64,000 bases of DNA, from assembly GCA_964490975.1 (NCBI GenBank), contig CAZBEQ010000003.1, positions 60,199-124,198 on the forward strand, given 5' to 3'. Source of the DNA: DTU013 sp964490975. Lineage in GTDB: Bacteria; Bacillota; Clostridia; Acetivibrionales; DTU013. Positions 7,788 to 16,172 of the stretch are shown in pieces (position 1 is the first letter of the stretch; each line of letters opens with the position of its first letter). The position numbers and the translations under genes were made by a program. The notes below the pieces were generated by a model. The model had not been told where the DNA came from. It worked only from the letters and a program-made list of their open reading frames with translations, and did no database searches.

Positions 7788-9323
7788 ATGGTTTCTGCCA
7801 AATCGAAAAGATATCAGAGGGATTTTATTATATTTTCAAATGAGGATAGCGGTTTTGAAGAAGGAAGAAAGCCATCAGGTTACGTAAAGTATGAGGTGCG
7901 TGACAGGAAGGGCAGACTTTCGGTGGTTATTCAAAACCTTAGAAACGGCAAAGAGAGATTTCGCTATGCACTTTATCTGATAAGAACGTACGAAGGTATT
8001 GCTAAATATGTCAGAGCAGGTGAAATCAAGCACGCAGGCGGCGCGGCAGAACTGGAGATGACCTTTGAACAGGGCTTTATTGGGGGTACTGGATATGATA
8101 TTGACGATTTTGACACATTTGCTGTTTTGGCAGAATCAGTGATTGAGAAGGGAGCAGGGATAGCATGTCCGCTGGCAGCTTACCGGAACCGGCGGACAGA
8201 TTGGAGAGGAAGTCTTCTTAAAGCTATGCAGCCGAAATTTGAACCCGCTGGTCCGGTTGGATCGAAACAGCCTGAGGCGATTGTTCAGCAGGAGGTGGAT
8301 GGTGAGCCTGGGCGGGAGGCGACTGTTCAGCAGAAGGCGGATGGTGAGTTTGGACGGGAGGGAACTGTTCAGCAGGAGGCGGATAGTGAGCTTGGGCTGG
8401 AGGCGGCTGTTCAGCAGGAAGCGGATGGTGAGCCTGGACGGGAGGCGACTGTTCAGCAGGAAGCGGATGGTGAGCCTGAACGGGAGGCGGCTGTTCAGCA
8501 GGAGGCGGATGGTGAGTCTGAGTCGGGAGATCGGCCGGAGCTCAATGTACAGCTTGAGTTGGATGGCTCAGAGCATCAGGAGGAACAGCCGGCAGCAACT
8601 GAGAATACAGATATGGCAGCTCAGATGAAGGATATGGCATATAATTTTAGTGAGGATAAACAGCAGAATGAGCATCCTCCCGGGACAATAAACCTGCCTG
8701 GAACAGGCAACGATCAGAAGTCCCCTGTGCATGCGCAGGTCCCTCCAAGCATGGGAGCGAAGTATCCGGAGAACCTTAAAAACCTAAATACCGATTGTAT
8801 CTATTTAAACGCCAATCTTTGCGGGGCTGTTCTCAACAATGAAAAGGGTGCGGATCCGTGTAGATCATGCCGTTTTAGTAATCATGATGCGCACATCCCG
8901 GTGGAAGCGGAGGCTCAAGGCGATATTAACGGTTTCGAAGATGAGTTGGATAAGAATTTTGAAAACAGCGATCCTTTCCATAGCAGGAGAAGCGATTATT
9001 TATGGTGGAGGGTCACAAACCCTGTCAACCTGAATAATATGTTTTACCAGAACAGTATTCGATCCCCTCTTATGTTTAATCCCGCAGTCATGATGGCTCA
9101 CTATAAATACAAGCACCTGATCATCGGGGTATTCACGCATAAGTCAGGGCAAAGATACATAGTGTGTGGAGTTCCGGCTATGCATATGGTGGATCCAAAA
9201 CCTTTCGGAGAAATTGGCAAGTGGGTCCAGGCTGAAGGAAACAGGGTGAGATACGGAGCGTTCGGCTACTGGCTTGTATATATCAATCCAAAGGATGGCA
9301 AGATGGTTGATTTCGGGCATTAA
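7788..9323 (+). CDS. Two-domain clostridial protein of unknown function with 14-residue repeats
   Basis: 511 residues; the ATG follows GAGGAGGGG. Residues 1-135 form an N-terminal domain (KRYQRDFIIFSNED, then beta-rich segments ending near GIACPLAAY). Residues 163-246 are six tandem 14-residue units of the type EATVQQEADGEPGR. An acidic, Gln-rich linker follows. The C-terminal ~150 residues (DYLWWRVTNPVNLNNM ... GKWVQAEGNRVRYGAFGYWL) form a second conserved-looking domain with a VNLNNMFYQNSI segment. The combination of these end domains with a variable linker is seen in clostridial genomes, but I cannot give a function. No signal peptide or membrane segment is visible. Confidence 0.8.
   Translation: MVSAKSKRYQRDFIIFSNEDSGFEEGRKPSGYVKYEVRDRKGRLSVVIQNLRNGKERFRYALYLIRTYEGIAKYVRAGEIKHAGGAAELEMTFEQGFIGGTGYDIDDFDTFAVLAESVIEKGAGIACPLAAYRNRRTDWRGSLLKAMQPKFEPAGPVGSKQPEAIVQQEVDGEPGREATVQQKADGEFGREGTVQQEADSELGLEAAVQQEADGEPGREATVQQEADGEPEREAAVQQEADGESESGDRPELNVQLELDGSEHQEEQPAATENTDMAAQMKDMAYNFSEDKQQNEHPPGTINLPGTGNDQKSPVHAQVPPSMGAKYPENLKNLNTDCIYLNANLCGAVLNNEKGADPCRSCRFSNHDAHIPVEAEAQGDINGFEDELDKNFENSDPFHSRRSDYLWWRVTNPVNLNNMFYQNSIRSPLMFNPAVMMAHYKYKHLIIGVFTHKSGQRYIVCGVPAMHMVDPKPFGEIGKWVQAEGNRVRYGAFGYWLVYINPKDGKMVDFGH
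8274..8525 (+). repeat. Six in-frame 42-bp tandem repeats
   Basis: Six contiguous 42-nt units encode EAxVQQxxDxExxx peptides inside the preceding gene. The repeat length is a multiple of three, so unit gain or loss would keep the frame. Confidence 0.9.
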
Positions 9324-9339
9324 ATCCAATTATTCAATT

Positions 9340-9380
9340 AGCGTGACAGTTCACTTAAAGAGAACGGCCACGCTTTTTTA
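9340..9380 (+). terminator. Terminator
   Basis: AGCGTG with GTTC pairs with GAAC and CACGCT, followed by TTTTTTA. Confidence 0.8.
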
Positions 9381-9421
9381 TATCTGATATGACATACTAT
9401 TTTTCTTGTTGATCCGTATAT

Positions 9422-9470
9422 TGTATGAAATGATTTTGTCATACCAATATGCTAACTGGTATGGTAAAAT
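9422..9470 (+). promoter_or_regulatory. Three alternating half-sites upstream of the flotillin operon
   Basis: TGTATGA (9422-9428), TCATACCA (9439-9446) and TGGTATGG (9457-9464) form two overlapping inverted repeats, each with a 10-nt centre. A weak -35-like TTGTCA (9436-9441) and a -10-like TATGGT (9460-9465), spacer 18, overlap the sites. The arrangement suggests a repressor operator over the promoter of the NfeD-like and flotillin genes. Confidence 0.5.
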
Positions 9471-9485
9471 ATACTGGAACACCGA

Positions 9486-10481
9486 TTGAACGGAGGTGAT
9501 TTTCTGTTATACGTATTTATAGGTTGCCTGGCATTCGGAATATTTTATTCAGCTGTATCGTTTCTGCTGGGTGGTCATGGAGACCATGGCCATGATGGTG
9601 GAGTCGGGCATGGGATGGATATAGGCCATGACATCAGTGCGGGGCATGGAGTTGATATAGGCCATGACATCAGTGCGGGGCATGGAGTTGATATAGGCCA
9701 TGACATCGGCGCGGGGCATGGAGTTGATATAGGCCATGACATCAGTGCGGGACATGGAGTTGATATAGGCCATGACATCAGTGCGGGACATGGAGTTGAT
9801 ATAGGGCATGATATCGGCGCAGGCCATGGAGCGGATATAGGCCATGATGCCGGAACGCACAACCATGCATCACATGGGGACGATGCAGATTCACCTTCAC
9901 CCTTTAACCCGATGGTAATAGCCAGTTCCATTACGACCTTTGGTGCGATAGGACTCATATCCATGACTGGTTTTGGGCTGGATAGCCTGATGAGCACTAT
10001 TGTTGCTCTTGGATTTGCAGGTACGATAGGGGTAGCTTTGTTCTTTGGCGTAGTTAAATTTATGTATGGCTCACAGTCAAATTCAGTATTTTCGCTGGAA
10101 GATCTTATAGGCTTCGAAGCAGAGGTCATAACACCGCTCCCTGAGAATGGGCTTGGAGAGATCGCATATAAGGCAAACGGTATAAGGTCCACACTCTCGG
10201 CCAGGTCAACGGAAGGAGTTGCAGTAAAAAGAGGTACTGCTGTAATAATAAGAGAAATAGTGGGAAGTGTTGCGCTGGTGCAGCAAAAACTGACTATCGA
10301 CGATATAGTACTGGACAGTGCTTTCGAAAACAGTAATGCAGCCGGCAGCGCAGGAGATGCCGAAGATACAGACGATATGGGAGATATGGGAGATGCCGAA
10401 GATACAGACGATATGGGAGATATAGGTGCTTTTGAAGAAGCAGATAGCGGAAAACCACGCAGAAATGCTGGAAATAAATAA
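9486..10481 (+). CDS. NfeD/YuaF-like membrane protein with His-rich repeats
   Basis: Up to 331 residues. A first membrane helix (LLYVFIGCLAFGIFYSAVSFLL) is followed by seven 12-residue His/Asp-rich units (GHGVDIGHDISA type, about residues 41-124). Two further hydrophobic segments come next (about 142-205), then an NfeD-type OB-fold domain (about 210-285: LIGFEAEVITPLPENGLGEI) and an acidic repeat tail (DAEDTDDMGDMG). It sits 18 nt before a flotillin gene, as in the Bacillus yuaF-yuaG pair, where the two proteins cooperate in membrane microdomains. The start is unclear: TTG at 9486 has no ribosome site, while GGAGGTG at 9492 points to CTG at 9504. The His-rich repeat could bind metal (inference). 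Confidence 0.8.
   Translation: MNGGDFLLYVFIGCLAFGIFYSAVSFLLGGHGDHGHDGGVGHGMDIGHDISAGHGVDIGHDISAGHGVDIGHDIGAGHGVDIGHDISAGHGVDIGHDISAGHGVDIGHDIGAGHGADIGHDAGTHNHASHGDDADSPSPFNPMVIASSITTFGAIGLISMTGFGLDSLMSTIVALGFAGTIGVALFFGVVKFMYGSQSNSVFSLEDLIGFEAEVITPLPENGLGEIAYKANGIRSTLSARSTEGVAVKRGTAVIIREIVGSVALVQQKLTIDDIVLDSAFENSNAAGSAGDAEDTDDMGDMGDAEDTDDMGDIGAFEEADSGKPRRNAGNK
9606..9857 (+). repeat. Seven in-frame 36-bp tandem repeats (His/Asp-rich)
   Basis: Seven contiguous 36-nt units encode GHG(V/M/A)DIGHD(I/A)xx. Several copies are near-identical at DNA level, so expansion looks recent. Confidence 0.9.
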
Positions 10482-10499
10482 TCTTAAGGGGGATTTACA

Positions 10500-11960
10500 A
10501 TGGGATACCTAATAACAATCGCAATTGTAATAGTCCTTGTCATTGTCATCTTCGTACTGGTTTCATTATTCGTTGGAAGATATGTCAAGGTCGGTCCGGA
10601 TGAAGCATTGATCGTGTCGGGACGTAAAAAGAGGCTGTCGAGCGGACAGGTCGTAGGCTTCAGGATAGTCAAGGGCGGCGCTACGTTTGTTTGGCCTATA
10701 CTTGAGATATCAAAAACCATATCGCTCAGGATAATGCCTCTGGATGTAAACTCCAGCGCATATACCTCACAAGGTGTTCAGGTTAATGTCGATGGTATTG
10801 CGCAGGTCAAGATCGACTCCACCGAGGAGGCAATAGCAACAGCAGCAGAGCAGTTCCTAAGCCTGAAGGAAGACGAAATAAGGCGTATTGCAACTCAGAC
10901 ACTTGAAGGACATCTGCGTTCGATAGTTGGTAACCTTACTGTTGAAGAAATCAACCAGAACAGGGACGCATTCGCACAGAAGGTCCAGGAGCTGGCAGCT
11001 GGTGATCTGGCGAACATGGGCTTGAAAATAATTTCGTTTACGATCAGAGAAATCGCAGACAAGAACGGATACCTGGAAAGCCTTGGTAAAGCACAGATCG
11101 CAAGGGTCCAGAGAGATGCCATCATAGGCCAGGCTGAAGCAAAGAGGGATGCGGACATCAAGAGTGCTGAAGCAATGCAGGCAGGCCAGACAGCCAGATA
11201 CCTTGCTGAGACTAAAGTAGCTGAAGCCAACAGGGACAAGGAAATGAAGATGGCCGACTATCAGGCGTCCATCAATGAAAGAAAGGCCGAATCCGACCTG
11301 GCATACGATAAAAAGAAGTTTGTCATTCAACAGGAAGTCCAGAAGGAATCCATGCAGGTCGAAATCATTAAGAAACAGAAGGAAATCGAGCTACAGGAGC
11401 AGGAAGCGCTCAGAAAGGCGCAGGAGCTGGATGCAACGATAAGAAAGCCGGCTGATGCTGAAAAATACAGGACGGAAATTGAAGCTGAAGCTGACAAGAT
11501 CAAAAAGTCCAAGGAAGCCGAAGGTCAATCCTTTGCTATCAAGGCAGAAGGTGCCGCAAAGGCTGAGGCTGTAAAAATTGCAGGTCTTGCCGATGCTGAG
11601 ATAATAAAGGCAAAAGGTGAAGCTGAAGCTGAGATCATAAGGGCAAAGGGTCAGGCGGAAGCTGAAGCGCTGGCCAAGAAAGCCGAGGCTTACAAGCTGT
11701 TCAATGATGCCGCTATTGCACAGATGGTCATCGAGAAACTGCCGGAGATCGCTTCTGCCATAGCACAGCCTTTGTCGAAGACCGAAAAGATAGTCATGAT
11801 TGGCGATTCGGGAGCATCAAAGATTACAAAGGACATTACCAATATCATGGCTCAGCTGCCTGAGACAGTAAAAGGACTTACCGGTGTAGACATAACTAAT
11901 ATATTGAAAAACTATGCAGGAAGTAAGGATACGAGTGCGCAGGAGTCAAAAGAACAATAG
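10500..11960 (+). CDS. floT: Flotillin family protein
   Basis: 486 residues, the length expected of Bacillus FloT/YuaG. An N-terminal membrane segment (TIAIVIVLVIVIFVLVSLFVG) is followed by an SPFH/PHB domain (about 30-200, with VGPDEALIVSG and IRRIATQTLEGHLR). A long coiled-coil flotillin region rich in EA repeats (about 205-400: KAEGAAKAEAVKIAG, KGEAEAEIIRAKG) comes next, and a C-terminal oligomerisation segment. Flotillins scaffold membrane microdomains that affect signalling, secretion and protease activity. AAGGGGG lies eight nt before the ATG. It is translated from the same transcript as the NfeD-like gene. Confidence 0.94.
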   Translation: MGYLITIAIVIVLVIVIFVLVSLFVGRYVKVGPDEALIVSGRKKRLSSGQVVGFRIVKGGATFVWPILEISKTISLRIMPLDVNSSAYTSQGVQVNVDGIAQVKIDSTEEAIATAAEQFLSLKEDEIRRIATQTLEGHLRSIVGNLTVEEINQNRDAFAQKVQELAAGDLANMGLKIISFTIREIADKNGYLESLGKAQIARVQRDAIIGQAEAKRDADIKSAEAMQAGQTARYLAETKVAEANRDKEMKMADYQASINERKAESDLAYDKKKFVIQQEVQKESMQVEIIKKQKEIELQEQEALRKAQELDATIRKPADAEKYRTEIEAEADKIKKSKEAEGQSFAIKAEGAAKAEAVKIAGLADAEIIKAKGEAEAEIIRAKGQAEAEALAKKAEAYKLFNDAAIAQMVIEKLPEIASAIAQPLSKTEKIVMIGDSGASKITKDITNIMAQLPETVKGLTGVDITNILKNYAGSKDTSAQESKEQ

Positions 11961-12013
11961 ATAGTCAAGAAATATTAAATTATATTCTTTTTTGGCGAAA
12001 TAATGTATAATGT

Positions 12014-12053
12014 AAGGAGACGTTTCCAAATCGTTTTTGGAAATTGTCTCCTT
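12014..12053 (+). terminator. Long hairpin between flotillin and zapA
   Basis: AAGGAGAC and TTTCCAAA on the left pair with TTTGGAAA and GTCTCCTT on the right. A T tract is missing after the stem, so it is either a weak terminator or a structured 5' leader of zapA. A TATAAT at 12006-12011, just before it, lacks a clear -35. Confidence 0.5.
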
Positions 12054-12115
12054 ATTAAATATCTGCAAGTATTACTATTAATTATTGTGAGCCGTATTCG
12101 GATAACACCGAAAGG

Positions 12116-12544
12116 ATGCTGATCGCATTGACTGCCAAAAACAAGGTTGACCTGAGAATAGCCGGTAAGGATTATACTGTTGTGGGAACAGAGCCGGTAG
12201 AGTATATACATAGGATAGGACACTATGTAGACAAAAAAATGACAGAGATAATGAGAGCCAGCAATAAGCTAAGTACTTCAATGGCTGCTGTACTAACGGC
12301 AGTTAATGTTAGTGATGATTTTTTCAAGTGCTATGAGTCCGAGCAGGAACTCAAAAAAGAACTAAAAAAGGTTACAGAGCAATTGGAAAAACTCAAGGAA
12401 GATAATAAAGAGCTCCAACATGATAATTCTGCTTTAAACAGCCAGAATTCCGACCTCAAGCTGGAATTGGCAAAAAGGGAAGCAGAGCTCAGAGAGGTGC
12501 GAAATTCGCTGGACAAGGCGGAACGGGCGAAGGAGCAGGATTGA
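12116..12544 (+). CDS. zapA: Cell division protein ZapA
   Basis: About 142 residues. The N-terminal ~75 residues fit the ZapA fold (NKVDLRIAGKDYTVVG, then YIHRIGHYVDKKMTEIM), followed by a long leucine/lysine/glutamate coiled coil ending at KAERAKEQD. ZapA tetramers bundle FtsZ filaments at the division site. Most relatives begin shortly before KNKV, so the TTG at 12128 (giving MTAKNKV) is a real alternative to the ATG at 12116; AAAGGA at 12111 is better spaced for the TTG. A U32-family gene downstream is a common neighbour of zapA in clostridia. Confidence 0.9.
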   Translation: MLIALTAKNKVDLRIAGKDYTVVGTEPVEYIHRIGHYVDKKMTEIMRASNKLSTSMAAVLTAVNVSDDFFKCYESEQELKKELKKVTEQLEKLKEDNKELQHDNSALNSQNSDLKLELAKREAELREVRNSLDKAERAKEQD

Positions 12545-12633
12545 GCGAGAGCCACATCAAGGGCCACAGCGGGGACTACAGTGAAGACTACAGTGAAGAC
12601 TACAGCGAAGACCTGATCGAGGTATTAAGCTGA
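12541..12633 (+). CDS. Possible 30-aa acidic peptide overlapping the zapA stop
   Basis: A TTG overlaps the zapA stop as TTGA and is preceded by AAGGAG at five nt. The 30-codon frame encodes a peptide with three DYSE units (12574-12609, a 12-bp tandem repeat). It might be translationally coupled to zapA, or be the remains of a former zapA tail in the -1 frame. Short length makes this uncertain. Confidence 0.25.
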   Translation: MSESHIKGHSGDYSEDYSEDYSEDLIEVLS

Positions 12634-12680
12634 CATTATAATGTATCTATTTGATTAAAATCGTTTGGCTGCAGCCGCTT

Positions 12681-12712
12681 TGCAAGGGGGTCCCCTGCAG
12701 AGCTTTTTTTAT
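12681..12712 (+). terminator. Terminator after zapA
   Basis: TGCAAGGGG pairs with CCCCTGCA around GT, then GAGC and a run of seven T. Confidence 0.65.
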
Positions 12713-12776
12713 GTCCGGCTTGCTATCTCAAACTGTTTTCATGGCTGTTAATTTAAAAATAGTATATATTATATAT

Positions 12777-12830
12777 AACGAGGTGCAAGATGTCCTCTGC
12801 CTTGTTGAACCGAAGTGTTATAAAGGTATG
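12777..12830 (+). ncRNA. Recurrent structured element, copy A (short form)
   Basis: AACGAGG (12777-12783) pairs with CCTTGTT (12800-12806) using one G-T pair. TTGAACCGAAGTGTTATAAA follows. The 3' block is nearly identical to that of the copies at 49861 and 60309. The GAAACACT segment present in longer copies is deleted here, so the second helix cannot form. It lies in the leader of the U32-family gene. Confidence 0.5.
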
Positions 12831-12883
12831 ACTCTGATATTATCCTGATATCAGAAATGCCGGTGAAATCGAACGGAGTTAAT

Positions 12884-15484
12884 ATGAAAAACAGGATCGA
12901 ACTGCTGGCCCCGGCAGGCAGCCGGGACGCGCTGCACGCAGCTGTAGAGAATGGTGCAGATGCTGTATATCTTGGCGGTAAAATGTTCAATGCAAGGCAG
13001 CAGGCTGATAATTTTGATATGGAGTCCCTGCGTGAAGAATTACGATATGCCCATGCAAGAGGAGTCAGCGTTTATCTGACACTCAATACCCTTGTGCGAA
13101 GTGATGAACTCGGGCAAGTGCTTGCTTATGCCCAAGAAGCATGTAATGCTGGAATCGATGGCATTATCGTGCAGGATATGGGGCTGGCGGGAGAATTGCG
13201 CTCCAAAATGCCCGGGTTGCCGTTGCATGGCAGTACACAGATGACCATACATGATTTGAACGGTGCGCTTGCGCTTGAAGATATGGGCTTTCAAAGAGTC
13301 GTGCTGGCAAGGGAGCTGACGCTGGAGCAGGCAGCCGTGATTGCCCGTGGTACAAAGCTAGAGGTTGAAATGTTCATACATGGTGCCCTATGTGTGTGCT
13401 ATTCAGGCCAATGTCTGATGAGCAGCATGATCGGCGGCCGAAGCGGTAATCGCGGGATGTGTGCGCAGCCATGCAGGTTGCCGTACAATCTCATTGATAT
13501 CAACGGGCGGACAGGCAATGAGCCGAGAAGATCAAAGGCAGGCGCCGGCAAAACACAGGATGGCAGGAGTACAACGGCAAAACGGCCGGGATACCTGCTC
13601 AGCCCAAAGGATATATGCTCACTGGATTATCTTGGTGAGATCGTTGCTTCAGGTGTACGGTCGCTAAAGATCGAAGGCAGGATGAAGAGCCCTGAATATG
13701 TGGCTACTGTTGTTCGTATATACAGAAAATATCTGGACATTGCCCTGGAACAGCTTGTTAATGGCGCAGGCACCAGATTGGTAGTAGATGAGAAAGACAG
13801 ACACGAGCTACTTCAGATCTTCAACAGGGGAGGCTTCTCTTCCGGCTATTTGAAGGGAAAGAGCGGCTCTGATATGATGACCTATGAAAAGCCAAACAAC
13901 AGCGGCGTTTTCCTCGGGACAGCATTATCATATGACAGCAGGCAGCAAACGGTAAGTATCAGGCTTGAAGACAAGCTCTCTGTAGGTGACGGAGTAGAAA
14001 TATGGACTGGAGGATCGGACAGCCCTGGAGGCATTGTCAACTTTATCAGGACAGGCGGGCAAAGCGTTAAGACCGCACCAAAAGGGAATTTGGCGGAAAT
14101 TGGCTACTTCAGGGGAAGGATCGATCCGGAAAGAAAGCTGTACAAAACAACTGATGCCGAACTCAACAAAACGGCACGTGAATCATTTACGAGAAGAAAT
14201 GTAAAAAGGATAGCAATAAAGGGAGATGTAAGTTTCAAATCCGGAAAACCTCTGACGCTTATTGTTTACGACAGCGACGGACACAAGGAAAGCTCGGAGG
14301 GGACAGTTCTCCCGGAGGCTGCTGTCAGCAGACCACTGACAGAGGAACGCCTCAGGGAGCAGATAAGCAAAACGGGTTCGACACCGTTTTTATTCTCCGA
14401 TCTGACAGTTGATATGGATGAGGGCTTGACTATTCCCGTTAGTGAAATAAATGAGGTAAGACGACAGGCGCTTGATGGGCTGTACAACAAAAGAGCTGAC
14501 AGATATACTGACAGAGGGTGTAATTATGTCATCATAGATAATAAACCAGCAACCTGTAATAATTCTGATTATCATAATACGCATAGAGCAGGCATCTCCC
14601 TTTATTTCTACAGATGGGACAGAGGTATGGACATTGGGGGCCTGGGTGCCGACAGAGTGTACCTGCCCGCATCGGCTGATGGGAAACCGGGATGCGCAGA
14701 AGCAGTCAAGGCAGCCAGGAGTAAAGGAACAGAAGTGTATTATTGGCTGCCTCCTATTACGACAGGTAATTATGAAAAGATCGTGGACAGGCTTATGGAT
14801 AAATATGCAAAAGAGCCTGAAAGCCTTGATACCGGTATCGATGGGATTCTGGCGGCAAATATTGGCTTGCTGCGTAAGCTTAGAGGAGCTCAGGGCGTGA
14901 AGCTGGCAGCAGACATCTCGCTGAACCTGTTTAATGCTAATTCGGTTATTGAAGCTGCTAAGTTTGGGATAGAGAGTGCGGCGTTATCAATTGAACTTAC
15001 ATTGCAGCAAATATTTGAAATGATGAAGGAGCTCAATAGCAATACTCGTCAACGTCCTGAGGTGGAAGCGGCTGTATATGGCAGACTGCCGTTAATGACA
15101 AGCGAATACTGCCCTGTGGGAAGTATAGAGGGTGGCTTCCGGGCATCCTCCAAATGCACCGGCTGCTGCACAAGAGGCAGCTATGTTCTCGAGGACAGGC
15201 TTGGCATGGGATTTCCTGTAATATGCGACAATATAGATTGCAGGAGCACGATACTTAACTCAAACGTACTTTTTGTTCCTGACAGCATAGGCAGTCTTGT
15301 CAAGGCGGGAGTAAATCTATTCAGACTCTATATATGGGATGAGGAGCCGGATACGTTAAAAGATCTGGTCGGATTATACAGGGCTTCGGCATCAGGCGGC
15401 AAGGATAATGCAGCCTTCGGTGGGCTTGTGGATCGCATAAAAGCCTCAGGATTTACAAAGGGCCATTTTTACAGAGGAGTCTAA
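12884..15484 (+). CDS. Peptidase U32 family protein with DUF3656-like region
   Basis: About 866 residues; the start is the ATG behind CGGAG, giving MKNRIELLAPAGSRDALHAA. Residues 1-340 are the U32 core, with the signature around ALCVCYSGQCLMSSMIGG and GNRGMCAQPCR. The middle (about 350-560) fits the DUF3656-type region of the large U32 proteins. The C-terminal half has another barrel-like segment and a Cys-rich patch (EYCPVGS, SKCTGCC, CDNIDCRS) that could hold an iron-sulfur or zinc site. Known U32 relatives (RlhA, TrhP) hydroxylate rRNA or tRNA rather than cleave proteins, so RNA modification is likelier than proteolysis. dut follows 41 nt later. Confidence 0.9.
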   Translation: MKNRIELLAPAGSRDALHAAVENGADAVYLGGKMFNARQQADNFDMESLREELRYAHARGVSVYLTLNTLVRSDELGQVLAYAQEACNAGIDGIIVQDMGLAGELRSKMPGLPLHGSTQMTIHDLNGALALEDMGFQRVVLARELTLEQAAVIARGTKLEVEMFIHGALCVCYSGQCLMSSMIGGRSGNRGMCAQPCRLPYNLIDINGRTGNEPRRSKAGAGKTQDGRSTTAKRPGYLLSPKDICSLDYLGEIVASGVRSLKIEGRMKSPEYVATVVRIYRKYLDIALEQLVNGAGTRLVVDEKDRHELLQIFNRGGFSSGYLKGKSGSDMMTYEKPNNSGVFLGTALSYDSRQQTVSIRLEDKLSVGDGVEIWTGGSDSPGGIVNFIRTGGQSVKTAPKGNLAEIGYFRGRIDPERKLYKTTDAELNKTARESFTRRNVKRIAIKGDVSFKSGKPLTLIVYDSDGHKESSEGTVLPEAAVSRPLTEERLREQISKTGSTPFLFSDLTVDMDEGLTIPVSEINEVRRQALDGLYNKRADRYTDRGCNYVIIDNKPATCNNSDYHNTHRAGISLYFYRWDRGMDIGGLGADRVYLPASADGKPGCAEAVKAARSKGTEVYYWLPPITTGNYEKIVDRLMDKYAKEPESLDTGIDGILAANIGLLRKLRGAQGVKLAADISLNLFNANSVIEAAKFGIESAALSIELTLQQIFEMMKELNSNTRQRPEVEAAVYGRLPLMTSEYCPVGSIEGGFRASSKCTGCCTRGSYVLEDRLGMGFPVICDNIDCRSTILNSNVLFVPDSIGSLVKAGVNLFRLYIWDEEPDTLKDLVGLYRASASGGKDNAAFGGLVDRIKASGFTKGHFYRGV

Positions 15485-15525
15485 AGTGTAAACAGTAAGT
15501 TGTGACATGGGGGTTAGGAGGAGCA

Positions 15526-16152
15526 ATGAAGAATAAAGCCGATGTTTATATTAAAGTAACAGGCGAGGGAAAGGTACCGCAGTATGCATCAAGTCATGCT
15601 GCAGGATGTGACCTGTTCGCTACGAAGGATATGGCCATAAGACCGGGTGAGACAAAGATAATGCCTCTCGACTTTTCAATGGCTATCGATCCTGATATGG
15701 AAGCCCAGATTAGGCCAAGAAGCGGGCTTTCACTGAAAACTGAGTTGAGGATACCAAACGGACCGGGTACAATCGATAGTGATTACCGTGATACGGTTGG
15801 TGTAATTCTGCAGAATACATATAATATTGCAAACCTTCCTTATCAGATAGCTGTAAATCCCAAGGTGCTCGAAGACCTTTGCGAAAACTACAGGGAGGTC
15901 AGCCTTGAGCAATACCTGGTACAGAATTACGGAGTATCGTCAAATGAAGCTCCAGCACTTAATATAACAAGCTCAAAGATATATATTGATAAGCTTGGCA
16001 ACCCATACGGAACCATATATCTTAAAAAAGGCGACAGAATTGCGCAGATGGTATTGTGTGAATATAAAAGGGCTGATTTCATTGATCATCATGATCCTTG
16101 TGAAATCGGTGAGGACAGAGGCGGAGGCTTTGGACATACGGGCAGTAAATAA
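15526..16152 (+). CDS. dut: dUTPase-family protein with an internal insertion
   Basis: 208 residues, against about 145-150 for most bacterial trimeric dUTPases. All five motifs are visible: AAGCDLFA (1), RPRSGLSL (2), GTIDSDYRDTVGVI (3), GDRIAQMVL (4) and GGGFGHTGSK (5). Between motifs 3 and 4 about 70 residues are present, where 15-20 are usual; the extra ~55 contain LPYQIAVNPKV and YREVSLEQYLV. The enzyme would hydrolyse dUTP to dUMP and keep uracil out of DNA. AGGAGGAG precedes the ATG; a longer start at a GTG/ATG upstream lacks such spacing. The DNA methylase gene follows after 20 nt. Confidence 0.88.
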   Translation: MKNKADVYIKVTGEGKVPQYASSHAAGCDLFATKDMAIRPGETKIMPLDFSMAIDPDMEAQIRPRSGLSLKTELRIPNGPGTIDSDYRDTVGVILQNTYNIANLPYQIAVNPKVLEDLCENYREVSLEQYLVQNYGVSSNEAPALNITSSKIYIDKLGNPYGTIYLKKGDRIAQMVLCEYKRADFIDHHDPCEIGEDRGGGFGHTGSK

Positions 16153-16172
16153 AAATATGAGAGGTAACAGAT

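Noticed and set aside
9549..9866. Minus-strand frames opposite the His-rich repeats
   Set aside because: They are shadows of the in-frame repeats of the NfeD-like gene.
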